Assembly (NCBI GenBank): GCA_028829895.1 | Contig: CM054180.1 | Location: 90,335,135-90,399,134, forward strand | Length of the DNA stretch: 64,000 bases | Direction of reading: 5' to 3' | Source: Sinotaia quadrata | Taxonomy: Eukaryota; Mollusca; Gastropoda; Architaenioglossa; Viviparidae | In this document: piece after piece, positions 12,201 to 27,200 of the stretch | How positions within the stretch are numbered: the first letter of the stretch is position 1 | Layout: each line of letters begins with the position of its first letter | Made by a program: the position numbers and the translations under genes | Notes under the pieces: generated by a model | What the model was told of the DNA's origin: nothing | The model's input: the letters and a program-made list of their open reading frames with translations, nothing else | Database searches by the model: none

Positions 12201-15200
12201 GGTCAATCCCTGGAACAATTAACTCTCTGTCCAAGTGTTACCTGTCTAGATTAACACACCTTAATTGAACTATTACGTCAATCTTGTCTTTAACCCAGCC
12301 CCCACACATTAGCTCTCTATGATGAAGGGAACTATCCTAAGCTTGCACTTAACTGTCTTTCTATTGTCATTATGTCATCTGAAACCTCCACCCATCATCA
12401 TGCGCAAGTGCCTCTCTATCAGTGTAACGAGAGTGGATAGTTATAAATTCAACAAATTTATTAAGGAAAAATAATTAAAAGAGTTTACAATTAATGTCAT
12501 CAAAATTACAAAAGTGGCAATTTGATGAGATTTGTGACTTCTGATACATAGAATTCAATTAATCAAGAAGATATATCATGCTAAGAACTAGGAATTTTAC
12601 ATCCAAAGAAAGGTCAATATAGTTTAGTTTAGCTTATACAAGTTCTCAATGTCAATAAGTAAACTAGATATCAATTTGGTTAAAGTCAATATAAGACATA
12701 TAAAGAAGAATCAGAAATAGATAAGGAATTTAAGAAATCATAGAAACACGCACAGATTACACAGAAAATTCATAATAACGATTCACCTGATTGTGGCCTG
12801 TGAGCAGTAATCTTGCTCTTGTTTTGAGTTGGCTGGCAGTTAAACAGTCTTTTTATTGTGGCCTCGCCTGGTAACAGTTCCGCATAGTCAGGTGAATGTT
12901 CGTGAATAGTCCGTGTAAGAATGCACCACAAAATTATGATCACAAATCTTGTCTAGAGTAACTACACAATGCAATGCACAATCTGTTCTTATATTGTACC
13001 CTGCACAATTCTTTCTACTGTCAATGAATGAACAACGGTAAAGTCATTCACAGTTTCAGTTTTCCATAATGGTTTTCAACGGTCGTTCCTTATCGGTTCT
13101 AACAGTTACTGGAAGGTCAGACTTACGCTCCTCGCAGCAGCTCTCCACATAACTCAGCCCTCTTGATGAACCCAAATCCATGAGCAAGTGTTACTTTACT
13201 GGTTGTCTAATGAATCTCTTTCCAACTTAGAGATACTTCTCGTCCTAACATCCCACACTTCTCTAGAATATGACATAGAGTCTCAACAAGAGTCCACCTG
13301 CTCTTGGACCTCAGCACCCTTCAGAAAATCCAATGGCAGTTAACAAGTATCAAAGTAGGAGTAAAACTTCAAACTTCAACCATCAAATCATACGAATGTC
13401 GACATAACCAGTGTCAAGACAAGTGAAGCTTGATGGTAACACGGGGTGAAGTTTACCAACGCTTGCACATCAGCAGAAACAAAACGAAGATGGAATGAAA
13501 AAAACAGCTTGCTAACTGTGACAGAAGAATTGTAATTGCACGCTTTGTAATTGAGACTGATGTCTCATGTTTCAATAATTTGTAATCTGTACTTTTATTC
13601 TCGTTTCTTCATTTAAAATTCTTTTTTACATTCTTTCACTTGATTCTTTGTGCAAATGAGAATAAAAATGACATAGCTTAAACTCGTTATAACATTTACA
13701 AGAAAAGGCATAATTCAGAGTTTAAACAGTATTAAAAATCAGTTACAATAACAGTCTCTATCTCGGACATACCTTTCTGTTCAGCTCTAACCACGAAGCT
13801 GCCAAGTGGGACTCGATGATCGTAATAAGAGTACCAGTCGGTCTCGAGTCTGCCCTTATATAAGATTCTAGGGATTTTGAGGAAGGTTCTGGAATTTATT
13901 AGCCTTCCTGGGTTGTTCCTATGGCTTTTCTGAATAGTCATGTTGGACTGCGCAAACACTAAGGGTAGGGTGAACTCGTTGCTAGATTTATATCCGAGTT
14001 ATGCCAGAATCACTGACCTCCCCATCTTCAGGATATAGGTCAGAGTTGTTTGTTTCAAAACTCATCACACCGAGATTTGAATGGTGAAACTGAGCATGTC
14101 AAATTTACAAGAAGAAAGAATTAATTAATTAATTAAATTAATTAATTGACTGCATTAATTTGCATTTTTCCGTCACATATATACTATTGTTATATAAAAT
14201 TTATGTGCAGTTTCTCAATTTAAAAAAGAATTTTCATATAACATTACTAAATATAAGCAAATGACTTATGCCCAACTGCATTTATGACCAGTCTTTTTCA
14301 AACACATTTCTAAAACCTTTCTATTTAAATCTGTAATTTAGGCAAACTTGTAAGTATATGTGTATTATTTTATTCTTTATTGTCATATTTAATGTTTGAC
14401 AGTTAATAAGCATTTCCAAAGATTTATTACATTAGTGTTTTATTAAGATTTCTTCTATTTCTCTAGTCAGTGCTGACTGCTTTTTGGGTACAAAATTAGG
14501 ATATGAAACATTTCCAGGAACTTTTGATAGTCCCCAACTTCTGATGGCACTCAATTAACACACTATATCATATGCAATTTTTTCATCAAAAAAAGGGGGA
14601 ATTTTACTAGGTGAAATATTTTTTCCTAACTTACTAAGTGTGTAGAACCATCAATACTCTCATTAAAGTGTCTATAAAAGACCAAATTGGATGCAGTTTC
14701 TCTGATCTCATAGACTTTACAGAATCTAGGCAATTTCACTGTGCAAAAATGAAATGTTTGATCATAAATATCCGTTAAGTGAGGTTGGTCTACATGATTC
14801 AGAACTCTGTAGATAAGTTTTAAATACTCTAATTACATAAAAGGGGTATTGCATATATATTCTGCCTATCTTCTGATTTCAAACCACCTAAGAAACTGGT
14901 TAAGACAGCCAATGAAAAATTAAGATGTTCAAAACCATTAATATCATATCAATAACAAAAATATTCATTTTGTTTGGAACATTCTTAAAATAATAGAAGA
15001 AGTTTAGATTAAATAAATAATTGCTTCTGTTTAATCTTTGTGGTCATTCTTTTGTAAGTTTCAATGAACATCTACTAGGGTTATCTTTCCAGAAAGAAAT
15101 GAAAACTGACTATACAACAAACTGCTTAGACCTTATAACTTTTTATTTTAAAAAAATTATATTTCATTAAGTAACAATCACCTGAAAATAATAAGGAACA

Positions 15201-18200
15201 CATGACAGAAGATAAGAATCACAGGAGACAGGGAACTTAATACACATCCTATTCCTACTCACCATTGTTGAAGACCTCTAGAAATTTCCTCCGCTCATGT
15301 TCCTTCTTATTTGAAATAGCACTTAGTTCTTGGTCTATGCGAATCTGGTCCTGGGGACAACAATTTTTCAAGAAAGCATACATAAGATGTCTTAATTATG
15401 CAATTATCTTTACATTTTTAAAACCATAAATGAAAAAGGAACAAAATGAATGGGGTATAGTATTGTAAAGTGGAACAATCTAGAAGTGTACATTTGGTCA
15501 TTTGATACGAAATATCAACTAAAAGAAAGACCAAAAAATGTTGCAGACAAAAGCAAATTTAGTACGAATCTGACATAAATTAATACCACTGAAATATATG
15601 TAGAACTGAGAAGAAAAGAGTGAAAACTTAGAATGCAAACAGTACATGATATCTTACAAACAGCTTATGTTTTCAGGTGTTGAGACTCTCAAAATCTCAG
15701 TTGCAACCTATATTACAATGAATAAAACATTAACTGTTAAAAATATCAAGATGTTTTATAATGTTAATATTGAAAAACAGTGTGTGTTATACTATATTCC
15801 TATGATTTTAAATGCAGTCTGTATTTTATCAATGATACAAATAAAATGTTTGCATTATGACTAATGCATAGTAAATAAAATGTTTATGTTAAGATTTATG
15901 AGGGTCCATGTAAAGCTCTTTATTATGAAATTCTAAATAACCAGCAGCTTTTGTAAATATCAAGTATAAAAAATAATTAACTAAAACATACTTTCTGAAA
16001 ATAAATTGCACTTTTGGACAAATTTTATCAATAAACCTTTAATAAATGTACCCGAATACAAAATTCAACATCAAGGTTAATTTGACATAACAACCATGGC
16101 ACCTAAACACAGTTATGACTCAGTATGACTAAATACTGTTATAACAACAAGTGAAATGCTTTTAAAAAGTAATATTTAAAGAATGTTAAACATTCTGGTT
16201 TAAACAAAGGAAGAAAGAATTTTAATCCAAAGTTACCACAATAGCCTACCTAAACAATTTTTTTCCCCATGAAAAGAACATAAAAATAACAAAGCAACAT
16301 GTTTTAAAGTTCAGTTTGATATTTACTATCAATCATATTTTATGATATTTATAATATATATGTAATTATAGGATAATTATAACAAGATACCATAGTTTAC
16401 TACCATATACCTGTGATATAACTAAAAACAGTCACTATGGCAATGTATTTCCTGTTCATGTTGGCAATATAGTGAAATCACAGTTTATGCAGGTGTTACA
16501 TTCTGATAATAGTGTGTAAGGCAAAAATTGCATGCAGGGCCACCTTATACATTAGGCACAGTAGGCATGTAAGATGAGCACTTGAGCTGTATTACAGTAT
16601 GTTAACTTTTCAGCTCTTTGCATTAGCAAAGTCACATATGACGTCCTCAAATGTCATTTCCCACATCAAGTCCTTTTCAATTGAAAGTAGTGCCAGGGAG
16701 GATAGTCGTGTTTGTCCCATTGTTGATAGAAGATAAGTTTTTATGTTTCAGTTTGGAAAATGAACGTTCACCTTCAGAACTTGTTCCAAAAATTGAAAGG
16801 TAGATTTGGAAAACTTGTCACCAACCTATTCTCTATCTGTAATTGGCACAACTGGCATTATAACCGAACAGCTTGTACACATAACAAAACACTTTACCAG
16901 GTGAAGGAGAATAGAGAAGCCAGTCTCTCATGACAATTTGACCATTTGTTAATTTTCTCACAAAATATTTTTTGCATGCATATCTGATCGTCACCAAATT
17001 TTCTACCCTTTAACATGAAATCAGACTCCAAATTATGAGGAATATTTTCTGCATAATAACTTATGAGATCTGCAGTTATCTCCCATTCAGCTAGATCATT
17101 TGAATAACTATATTCGTTACCATGCTACAAATCTGCATCTCCTATTGTAGCTATTGCTGTCAGATCAAATACAGTAGCTTCAGCATGACATGCTGCAGAA
17201 TTCGCAGATATCTTACCTGTTCCTTTATAATACTTGTTTCACTTTGTTTGGCATAGTCAGTTAGCATTATTTCTGGCTTTGAGAGATTGTTGGTGTCCAT
17301 TGTGATTGATGAAGTAAATGAAATGTCATTACCCCTAGTATTACCAGTAATACCAGTAATGCAATCAGTATCTCTGCCTCTGCTCACAAATTGGAGCAAT
17401 GAACCCTGCATTTTTTTTCAATGCCTTTTCTTTCTCATTCTTTTTCTTTCGTTTTTCAAATCCAGTCTCGTGTTTCCTCTTGTATCCATCAGACAGGGTG
17501 ATTTAAAAGTAATTACTTTATTTTTCAAAATCATTTAAGAAAATTTAAGCATTTATGTATTAATGATCATGATTAATGAATGTGTATGACATAACACCGG
17601 AAATACTGCATCAATGCATGAATAATTAACATTGTGAAAAGTTAATTGTGATTTGAAATCGAAAACAGGTGCAGGTGCATTCCTAAATATGAAGTCGGGA
17701 AATAATGTCAAAGTGTTTAGCTTTAATGCACAGATGGTTACTTAGCTGGCAGTTAAAGTTGATGAGGGCCTATGAATATGAGAGTGCCTAGGGCCTACGA
17801 AGACCTTAAAACGGTCCTCCCTCATTGGTGTTGTGGCTGTCCCTGTGTCCATTGGAATGCATGAAGGCAGGTGCTGGCGGCCAGTAAAGGTGATCAAGCA
17901 GCAGCTGAATCATTTCAGCATTGGGGTAATTAAAGTATCTCCTCTGCATGAACTGCTGCTCACAGTGCCAACACCATTGCTGTTGTTGTGGGCAGTGGTT
18001 GTTGAATTGGCATTGCTGTTATTGTGGTTGCTTATTGTTGTTGTTGTTGTTGACTTGGTTGTTGTTGCTGGTGTTGTCATATGTGTTGTGCCATCTTTTG
18101 TGTTTGGGGCCCTGTTCTGTTGTTGTTGCTTGTCTGTCTGTTGTGGTTGCTGTTTTTGGTGTTGTTGCTGCCCTTTGAGGTGATTCTGGCAGTGGTGAGA

Positions 18201-21200
18201 GAGGAGGGGTTACAATTGCTGTATAGTGAACTCATTGAGTGCATCCTCAGTCTCTGCTGGAGGGTCTTTCTCCTTGGGGCAGTCAACTGTTTATATGTAT
18301 TTTTCTTTTCTTTCTGTGGTTTTGGTCTGCGTGTTGGCTATTTTGAAGTTTTTCTTTTGCATGTTATCTCTTGTTGTTTGTGTTTCTTTTATTTTCTTTT
18401 ATTTCCACAGTGTTTGTCCGAGTCTTTTTTCTTCTTTGACAGACTACGTGGAGTTGGCTTTAGTCATCAGCAGAATTGACCAACTGATTTTGGTTTGGGT
18501 TTCCACATTGATCCATTGACATTTAGACAGTAGTGAGAAGTGATATGTGAAGATTTCATGGTAGCAGTCTCTCTCACTATTGTCACTATAATTTCTTTTC
18601 CTTTTTCACCTTGGTAGAAAGATGCCAGAAAACATCCAAATAAGCACAATTGAAATGTATGCCATCTGCATGGAGCTGGAAGTCCAGTGAGATATTGGGT
18701 TGACTTCAAAGCATCCATTGCTTTGTGGAATTGAACAATTAACTGTGTAGTTGGTGATTCTGTACAGAAAGGATGATGGTGATGGTGGTTAGGCTAACAG
18801 TTTTACATCATAAGACGTTCTCTGATCTGTAGTGCTCCAGTGGGACCTGCTCCCTTCACAATATTTGGGGAGCACTGGCGATGGTGTTGTTGATGTAGTT
18901 TTTATCTTGGTGCATGCTTGGTGCTGGAGTTAGTTGTTGATTTTTTAATTTTATTTCTTTTGTCATTGAGTGGTGTATATGTTGAATTATGTATGTCACA
19001 GGAAACGAGGAACAAAAATTATATTTTATTTCATTTTAAAAACCGCTAACAGAACTAGTTGAAGTAACCCAAGCTTTGTTATTACTCATATATGTATTAT
19101 GTAACTCCAGTAACGGTCACCTAAGATCTCTTTAGTTAGACAGACTTCTAGACACAGAGTGTGTTACTATATCATGTTGAATATATATTATTTTGTGAGA
19201 GTTATGTATATTGAAGAATTGGGGTAATTACGCATGACTGGTCACGTTGTTTACGTAGGAGAAAGCCAATGCATATTAGAAGTGACCAGTCAAATGATGT
19301 TTATGAAGAAGAAAACCAATGCGTATTAGAAATGACCATGGAGAGTGTGCGGCGTGACAAAAATAGATATCCAAGGTCAAATCACGTCACGAGGCATAGA
19401 GCTTCTGTGAGTTTTTGGAAACCTTCAGGGAAACTATATAAGAGGCAATGGAAGATTTTACACTCATGTTGAAAACGTCAATTCATGTGAAGACATTCTA
19501 ACTTCATGTATGAATTTCTCATGTACAGAGATTTCATAAAGGAAAGCTGCAAAAATCTCATTCCATCCATTTTCCATCCGTCTGATGCCAAATATTGAGT
19601 AAAGAGGCAACATTACTTCAGTATAATTTTTGGCAAGGTGGGAAAGTTCACTGTCAAGAAAACTTATGTATGCGACGCTGGTTGTATAGCAGTTAACGAC
19701 CTGAGTGTCACAGTCTGATTAAAATGTCTTGACTGTTTGACCCACTTGTTTATTTTTCAAATATCGAGATTTGAAATTCCTTTGTTTGGAGCTCTCTTGT
19801 GATATTCATATCGAGAAGCTTCCAACAAAGAGGTCAGGATGTTATGTAACTTTAGGCCCATTGTCTAGGTTCTAGAACCAACTACATGCCACGCGATCCG
19901 TCACGTGATATGCTTTATGCTTTCTTATAAATATGATTGAAACGCACCCGTCTGTACTCCGAGCCACAAGAAGCTACGTCAGCTAGAACCGTCGCTTACT
20001 CGCGAGTCGTATAGGAACGGACAGACCGGCGCAGTAGATGAGATAAACGCTTCGACTTCTCATAAGGTATCACTTTTATTTGATTGTATTCTGTATATTT
20101 AAGCTATGTATGTACTTGTGTTATATATTACTATGTATTGCTATATAACTTGAGCACGGTTCGTTGAAATGACTGAAAACCTATAAGTTATAGAATATAA
20201 ATCATTGTAACTCTTTTCCATTGTAACTTTAATTTATATTGACTTTAAATTCACTAGAGCCAGGAATGTCTGCGCTCGATATGAATTTCACATGTAATTC
20301 AAATTATTGCGTGTAATTTTAATTGTAAATTGTGAAGCGCTTTGCTTGATTTGAATTATCCCTTTGTATGAATTCCAATTTTAACATTGTAAATATTTGA
20401 TAATTCATACGTCATGCACTGTTAAATGTAACATGCGTGAGAAGATTATATTTTCTAATCTAAATTGTGAACGACGCGTCAGTCGAATTTCTAATTCGTG
20501 CATTTGAACTAATCGTGTTTAAGTAGCGAAACGTGCTAGCAGACGATTATGGGACACATTTGTTTCCATAGGTCGGTCTTTGAGCTTAGACATCTTCGTC
20601 CTTGTCTTCATCTTTGAGCTTGGACATCTTCGTCTTTGTCTTCGTCCTTGAAATCCTGTACAAGCCGGTTTGAACTCTGTTGAGAGAGTTCAGCTCTTCC
20701 AGAAAAGTCCACCACCATTGTAAAGCAACGTCAACGTGTAGGCGTATGCTGGTCTAATCTCAAGTACACCTGGCGAACTAAAGGACAGTTTTCCCTTGTA
20801 TGCTACATGCATTTCCGCTGGTGCAACTACAGTGGGATAGACCGGGTCGGATTGGAACAAGAGACCAGGCGACACAGGGATATAAAGCTGAGTACCACTC
20901 AGATGACTAAAATTCAATAAGATACAATTGGGCACTCTTTCTCAAGAAACATTAAGCACGTACGTGTGGAATTAAGAAATAGACTTTCGCGCTCGTATTT
21001 GATTATTGTTAAATTGTTAAACTTTATTAAATCTTATTTTTAATTGTTAAACCTCTTCGTAGTTAATTTTTATGCATAATAGACCTAATGATTATTTCAT
21101 GGATTGGATGGGGGCGGTTGAGCTGAATGACGTAATGAATGCATATTAATTTAGAGGAATTTAACGACTCCAACCCAGCTAACGTACGCAATTTATCAGT

Positions 21201-24200
21201 TTGTAAATCTGCTGTCTGCACTACAAGACACATTTTTAAGTTAGTCAAATGATAAGTTGAGCAACCAGTCTGTATAGGATAGAGAGAAGGAATTAATTTA
21301 ATCTATTATCTTTAAAGTCCTTAATTATCCTAGGCAGGGTCTATAAAGAAATACTGGAAACGTAACACTGAGGGACCAATTTTGTTATTCCCCCTGTCTG
21401 AGTTTTGTTTGACTTTATATTCCGCAGTCAAGGGGCTAGCACCTAGTTTTCCTTATGGACACCAGGATTCCTAAACTTGATAGGATGCGACAACACATCC
21501 CACTGGACGATTCATCCGATAATGCTAAACGTCGTTGGGTTCTTCTGTTGACATGATAACCAGCAAACAACGACAATTATCGAGGTTGGCAATGGTCAAC
21601 TGAATGTCAGATTTTTCCCCTGTGATAATCTGAAAGTGGTGCCTAGATTTCTGCAGATCTTCACCTACTATGCGACGCAGCCATTGCGTCATTTCTTCAC
21701 TTTGAAGTGCCTCTTATAAGTGACGTGTGAGATTATGTCATCTTCTTGGAACTCTGACATTAATAAGTGAGTAATGATTAGCACGGCAAACGCGCACTTA
21801 GAACTTTTGAGCTTAAGAACACTTAACTCTATGACTCTAAAGAATAGGAATACTGAATCTATTTTGTTTATATCCATTACTATTGTATCATTTGTGAAAT
21901 ATGAACTAATGTTAAAATTAATGCCTATTTTGTATGTGAACTATTGTTGAAGTGGCCCCATTTGCCGCATAAGAATTGCGTAGTTAATCTTTATTTTATA
22001 TTTCGAATTTCATCATTTTCATCTCCCCTTATTTCCCACAGAGTGTATGACATTGGAAAGTTGAATGTATGACTAATCACTGTGTGAAAGAGTAGTGCCC
22101 CCTTTAAATCAGGAAATAAACAACCTGATTTAACCATTTTCAACTACCTTGTTATTCATAGTTTTTGAGAGGGGCAAAAGAATTTGTATTTATATTGTTT
22201 TGTACCGTTCGTCTGTTTATTCTCTTGCATGATACTCGCACACAACATACACAGCCAATAAAACGTTCCTTGGCATGACATAATAAAACTGGGCCCCACC
22301 CAATCATCAATGGTATATGTCATGTGTGTCTATGTAACAACCTGACACAACGTATTACTGGCACGTCACACTGGCTTTTCTTGGAGATGCACCGGAGCAG
22401 GCCAAAACCGACTTCACCCTTACATCTCTAACTTTGGCTTGGGCCGGCTTAACAGTCGGTGTTTTGTGACAATGTAGATGTAGATTTGAACGTTGTGGAG
22501 TCTATGGTTGTAGCAAGTTTTGAAGTTTGGTGAAAGCTCTATGTTTAGTGTTGTAGCTTTTATTGTAGTTTGCTCATCTGCTGCACAAACATGACTGGCT
22601 GTTAAAATCTGACTTTAGTCCAGTGGTCCATGGACTAAAGTTGTGATGGAAGTTATTACTGTCATTCTTGAACTTGGAGTGGGAGGGAGGGGGTGTCTTA
22701 CAGAGCCCAGGCTAGTAACACACCAAGTCTGTACCTAGTGTGTATGTGCACCTAGGTTGTTCCACCCCCTTGCTTCCTCACTGGTGGTGATGTTGCTGTT
22801 GTTGCTGGCATTGTGGCTGTCCACAGTGTCCATTGGGATGCATGAAGGCAGGCACTGGCAGCCAGTAAAGGTGGTAAAGTGGCAGCTGAATTGTCAGCAA
22901 TTGGGTGAAGTGCTCCTCATTGTGCCCCCATCATTGCTGTCATTGTCATTGGCAGTGGTTGTGTTGGTGTTGATGTTGTTGTCAAATGTGTTGTGGTGGG
23001 TGTCATCTTTTTGTTTTGGGACCTTGTTCTGTTGTTGTGGTTGTTTTTATAACCATTGATGCTGTTTGTGGTGGTGTGTCTGTTAAGGGTGAAAGTGGTG
23101 GGGCCCTAAGAACCTGGTGTACTTTTCTAATGTTGTCAACATCCGTCTGATTGTTCTTTGTAGTGGCATTGTCCATTTATGTTTTGTTTTATTTTTGTGT
23201 GTTTGTATTATTTTTTCTTGAGTCTCAGTAGTGGTCGTCTGTGTGCTGGAAATTTTGTGATGTTTCTTTTTGACTTCTGCTTTGGTTGTGGTCTGTTTCA
23301 TAAGTTTGGGTCTTTCTCCCTCTGTTGTGGTTGCAGAGTTTGTGAAAAAGCCTGTCTGCTTTCTTGCTTTGTTGTCTACATGGAATTTACTTTAGTTGTA
23401 GGAGGAATTTTCCATGTGATGTTGGTGTTAACTTCTTGTTCACTCATAATGGCTCGTGGTGTTTGAGTGAAAATGTGACTCTTGTTTTCTTTAGGTGTTT
23501 GGGTAGAGCTGGTTTTCATTGTTGGTGGAGGATGCTATATGATGTTTGAGTTTCACAGTCATTCAGTCATTCAATGGGTTTCCATGATGATTGGAGGTGA
23601 TTTTGAAACCTTGTGAAGACTCAAGAAGCTAACAATAGCTTGTGAATTACTTCTTTGTTTTCTTCTTTACCTCCATTGTTTTGATGAAAGAGGGTCCATA
23701 GAAGAGGTTGGAAGACGTTGAGCACTTCATTTTCTGTTGGAAGTACGAAGTTGTAAGATATCAATATTTGTAGTGTGAATAGGTTTTCACTTTCTTGTTC
23801 TATTCAAACTATTCTGCAGTCATTTCTGCTCAGACATCATAATGTATTGCTTGCATTTCATTCACTTTGTCTTGCCTCTTTTGTTCCTGTGCCTGCAGCT
23901 TAGATAGGAGCTCGGGGTCAAACACATGGGGTTTCATCCCACTCTTCCCATTCTGAAGTGGCCCAGGAAGTGAGCAATAAAGCTGTTCTACCTGAAAAGG
24001 CCTGGTACTGGTTGTAGCTCGGGTGAATCACTTTGACTTATCTTCCTTCCCGGTAATCCAAAGGTTGAAATTGAAAGAATTGTGTGGTCTTTTGTTTGCA
24101 CAGAAAAGACCATTAATGCCTTTAATAACAATCAGGGCCAATTTGCCAATCAGGGCTCTTCAAGATATATTGGCATTTTAGGGGTGTGTTTTGGTGCATC

Positions 24201-27200
24201 TGAAAGAGCAGTGTTCTAATTGAAATGAAAAATGAATATGAAAAGTTGCTAGAAATGTTCCTGCATCTTCAGTGGCTGTTGCTGCCCATTGGTGTGCAAG
24301 ATTTGAACCTACCTCATCACACTTGCATAAATTTATGTTACATTAAGCACAACCCAACATTGTATCCTTGCAGATTTATTGCTTGTGATGATAATGGAAA
24401 CAGTTTCTCTGGCATCTTGATGACGTCGTACATTCTCATCATTGCAGGACAGTGCTCTCACAACTTCAGGATGTCATTTCCTGCACTGAATCCAGTAATG
24501 AGTTATGTGGCAAGTTCATGATGAAAATCAAGATAAGAAAAACATTTGCCTTAGTGGATTGCAGTTGAAGAATGGTCATAAAGTAAAACAGTGTTTGTCA
24601 TGGCATAATTTACTAGGAACCAAACAATGTATTTCCAGGCCTTTTTGCAATTCCACACAGTCATCCTCATTCTTTTCTGATCATGAATGTCCATACCATT
24701 CATTTGAGCACTGTAATCAAAGAGGACATGTGGCTGCAGAACAGGATGATGAGCACCACTGGGACCAATGCATCAGTAAGTTTGTTGCATGGAATTTGGT
24801 TCACTGTAGGTTGACAGAACAGCCACTTGATTTTTTATCCTACCTAACCACCAGTCAAATTACTTTTATCCCCTTCTGCTTTCACCTTATTGTAGATTTG
24901 GCACACATTTCAGCTCTTTTGGAAAACCTTTTCTCTGCCATCATAGAGTTCCAGAGAAATACAGCCCTCTTGAGTAAATCTTCCATATGTTTGGGAAATG
25001 TAAAATATTGTTAGAAAAAATAACTCTGTGAATGAAATCTAGTTCTGAGCTTTGAAAAAGAAACAATGTTCCAAATGGCTTCAAAATCAGCCTCAATTTG
25101 GCATTATGTAAAAATTCATCTGCTTTTGAAAAAGGGGTGGAAAAAGGTGTTTATGTGAGTGAGAAAGCAGGGTAGAAAAATGGTGCTTATGTCAGGGAAT
25201 GATTTAATTAACAAGTAAAAATCATTTAATCTTAAAAAATATTCTAAACATGTTACTGTGATAAAGCAAGAATCATACCACCTCAGCAAAGTGGTTTTCA
25301 ACCAAAACATTCCACCCTTGATCATTCATCTTAATCAAACCATCTTCAAAAGATTATTAAACTCACAAAAAAATCGAAAAAATATAAACAAAGCAAAGAA
25401 GTACTTTGCAGTCTTCCAAGATAAAGCAAAGGCTTATGATATGTTTTGGCATACATGCTTGTTAAATAAATTAAAAGCTGTAGGAATCAAGGGGGAATTT
25501 TTTATGTAATCAAGTCTTTTCTGAAAGAGAGAAAAATTGTAGTAAAAGTAGTCAATGACACAGCAGAATATCAAACCCTGGAAAATGACATCCCATGATG
25601 CAGTGTGATCAGCCCTCTGACATATATAATAATGGTTTCCAATTTAAATAAGATTGTAGATTATGACTATATTCTTGAACAAGTTGCAGAGATGATACAC
25701 CACTCTGGGGAAATAGCTACCAACAATAGCAAAGAAAATTATAGAGGCAACCCCAGATCCCTTTAAATCTTAAAAGAATAACAAAATGGTTTCTAACAAT
25801 AGTTTTAAAATAGCAGCCATTAAAACCCAGACCATTATCTTCTAGAAAATACCAAATACCAAACAAAATTATCCAAAATTAAATAGACAGAATAGAGATA
25901 GAATTCCTAGTTGTTGTATTTCAAGACAACCACTACTGGAAAAAATCTATCAATGACTGTATTATAGGAGCAAATAAGGGCTTTAAAAGTAAACCTACTT
26001 GGGGAACCAAACTAAAAACTATACTTAGCTTGCATCATATCTTTGTTTATGTCCAGACTGCTTTTCAAAGTCTCTTTACTTCTAAATATTAGCAATACCC
26101 TAGCAAACAAACTACTTAGTACTCAGGCTAGATCACTGAAAGCTGCCTTTGGAATTCCACTGAATACCTCCAACATCAACATTATAGCTGAGAGTGGTCA
26201 GAAACCAATACAATTGATTATCAAAGAAAAGTCTATCAAAACAGTTTCTCTAAATGACCACCCTGTTAAAATAATCCTAGCTCAAAATTTTTCTCAGTTC
26301 AAATATCTTCAAAATTTTTCTCAGTTCAAATATCTAACAGAAAAAATAGAAAAAGGATTAAATAAAAATCTAAATATAAAGCCTGCTTTGAATTTTCTAC
26401 CAGTCACAACTTTGTGGTAACTACTACCAGCCAGGATAGATAGGAAGTTTGAAAATTTTGATAAAAACAAGTTCCCAGAACTAATTAAAAATATGTTTCT
26501 TGACCTCATAAATGACAAATATGTAGATTGAACAAAGGTTTGCATGACCCATTTACTGGCAAGTTAGAGTTAGGGGGATATATAACTAATAGACAGAATT
26601 AAGACTGGCACTACTAAAAACTCACAATTCAATATTCACAGCTCAAATTAATGATTGGTATTCTGATTGGCATCACCCATGCAATGCAAAACAAACCTGA
26701 TGATGTCACATAGCCACTGACAGTATCTGCATTCCAAAATCATAGTGGAGAAAGACCAAACGATAGTTATATGATACTAAAAAATTATGAAATTTTTTTT
26801 AAAATGAATTATAAAGTTAATAATATTGAAAGAATTTCAATAAATAATCACATATAAATATACTGGTCAATGATAAAGCTGATAAACTAGCAAAAAAAAT
26901 GGTCTTGCTCAATATTATGACTATAAATACATCTCAAAAATTCCACAAAATTTTGGGCCTCTTAGAAAACAAATAGATAAAATTTGGCAAAGCCAGTACT
27001 CAACTCTAGCAAAAGGGAGACACCCACTTACAGATCGATGGGAAAAACATACTCCAATTTTTTCAATGGAACTAGACAGGAACAATCCCGAATATCCCAA
27101 TTAGACTTGGCAGTGAATTTATATGATGCCAACAAATAGCCTGTATCTGTGTAGATCTCTTAACAGTCAAACATGTTATTAAAAAAGGTATATCAGTAGG

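Noticed and set aside
13732..13959. 75-residue minus-strand ORF
   Set aside because: It lies inside the long LTR at 12,052-14,177 and shows no protein family features.
17833..18479. Overlapping Val/Leu/Cys-rich plus-strand ORFs resembling membrane proteins
   Set aside because: They come from GTTGTT-type low-complexity sequence in a repeat with a second copy at 22.7-23.5 kb.
24505..25014. 169-residue plus-strand ORF
   Set aside because: It is the antisense of a piggyBac relic that matches 47,590-48,630. The peptide has no family features.
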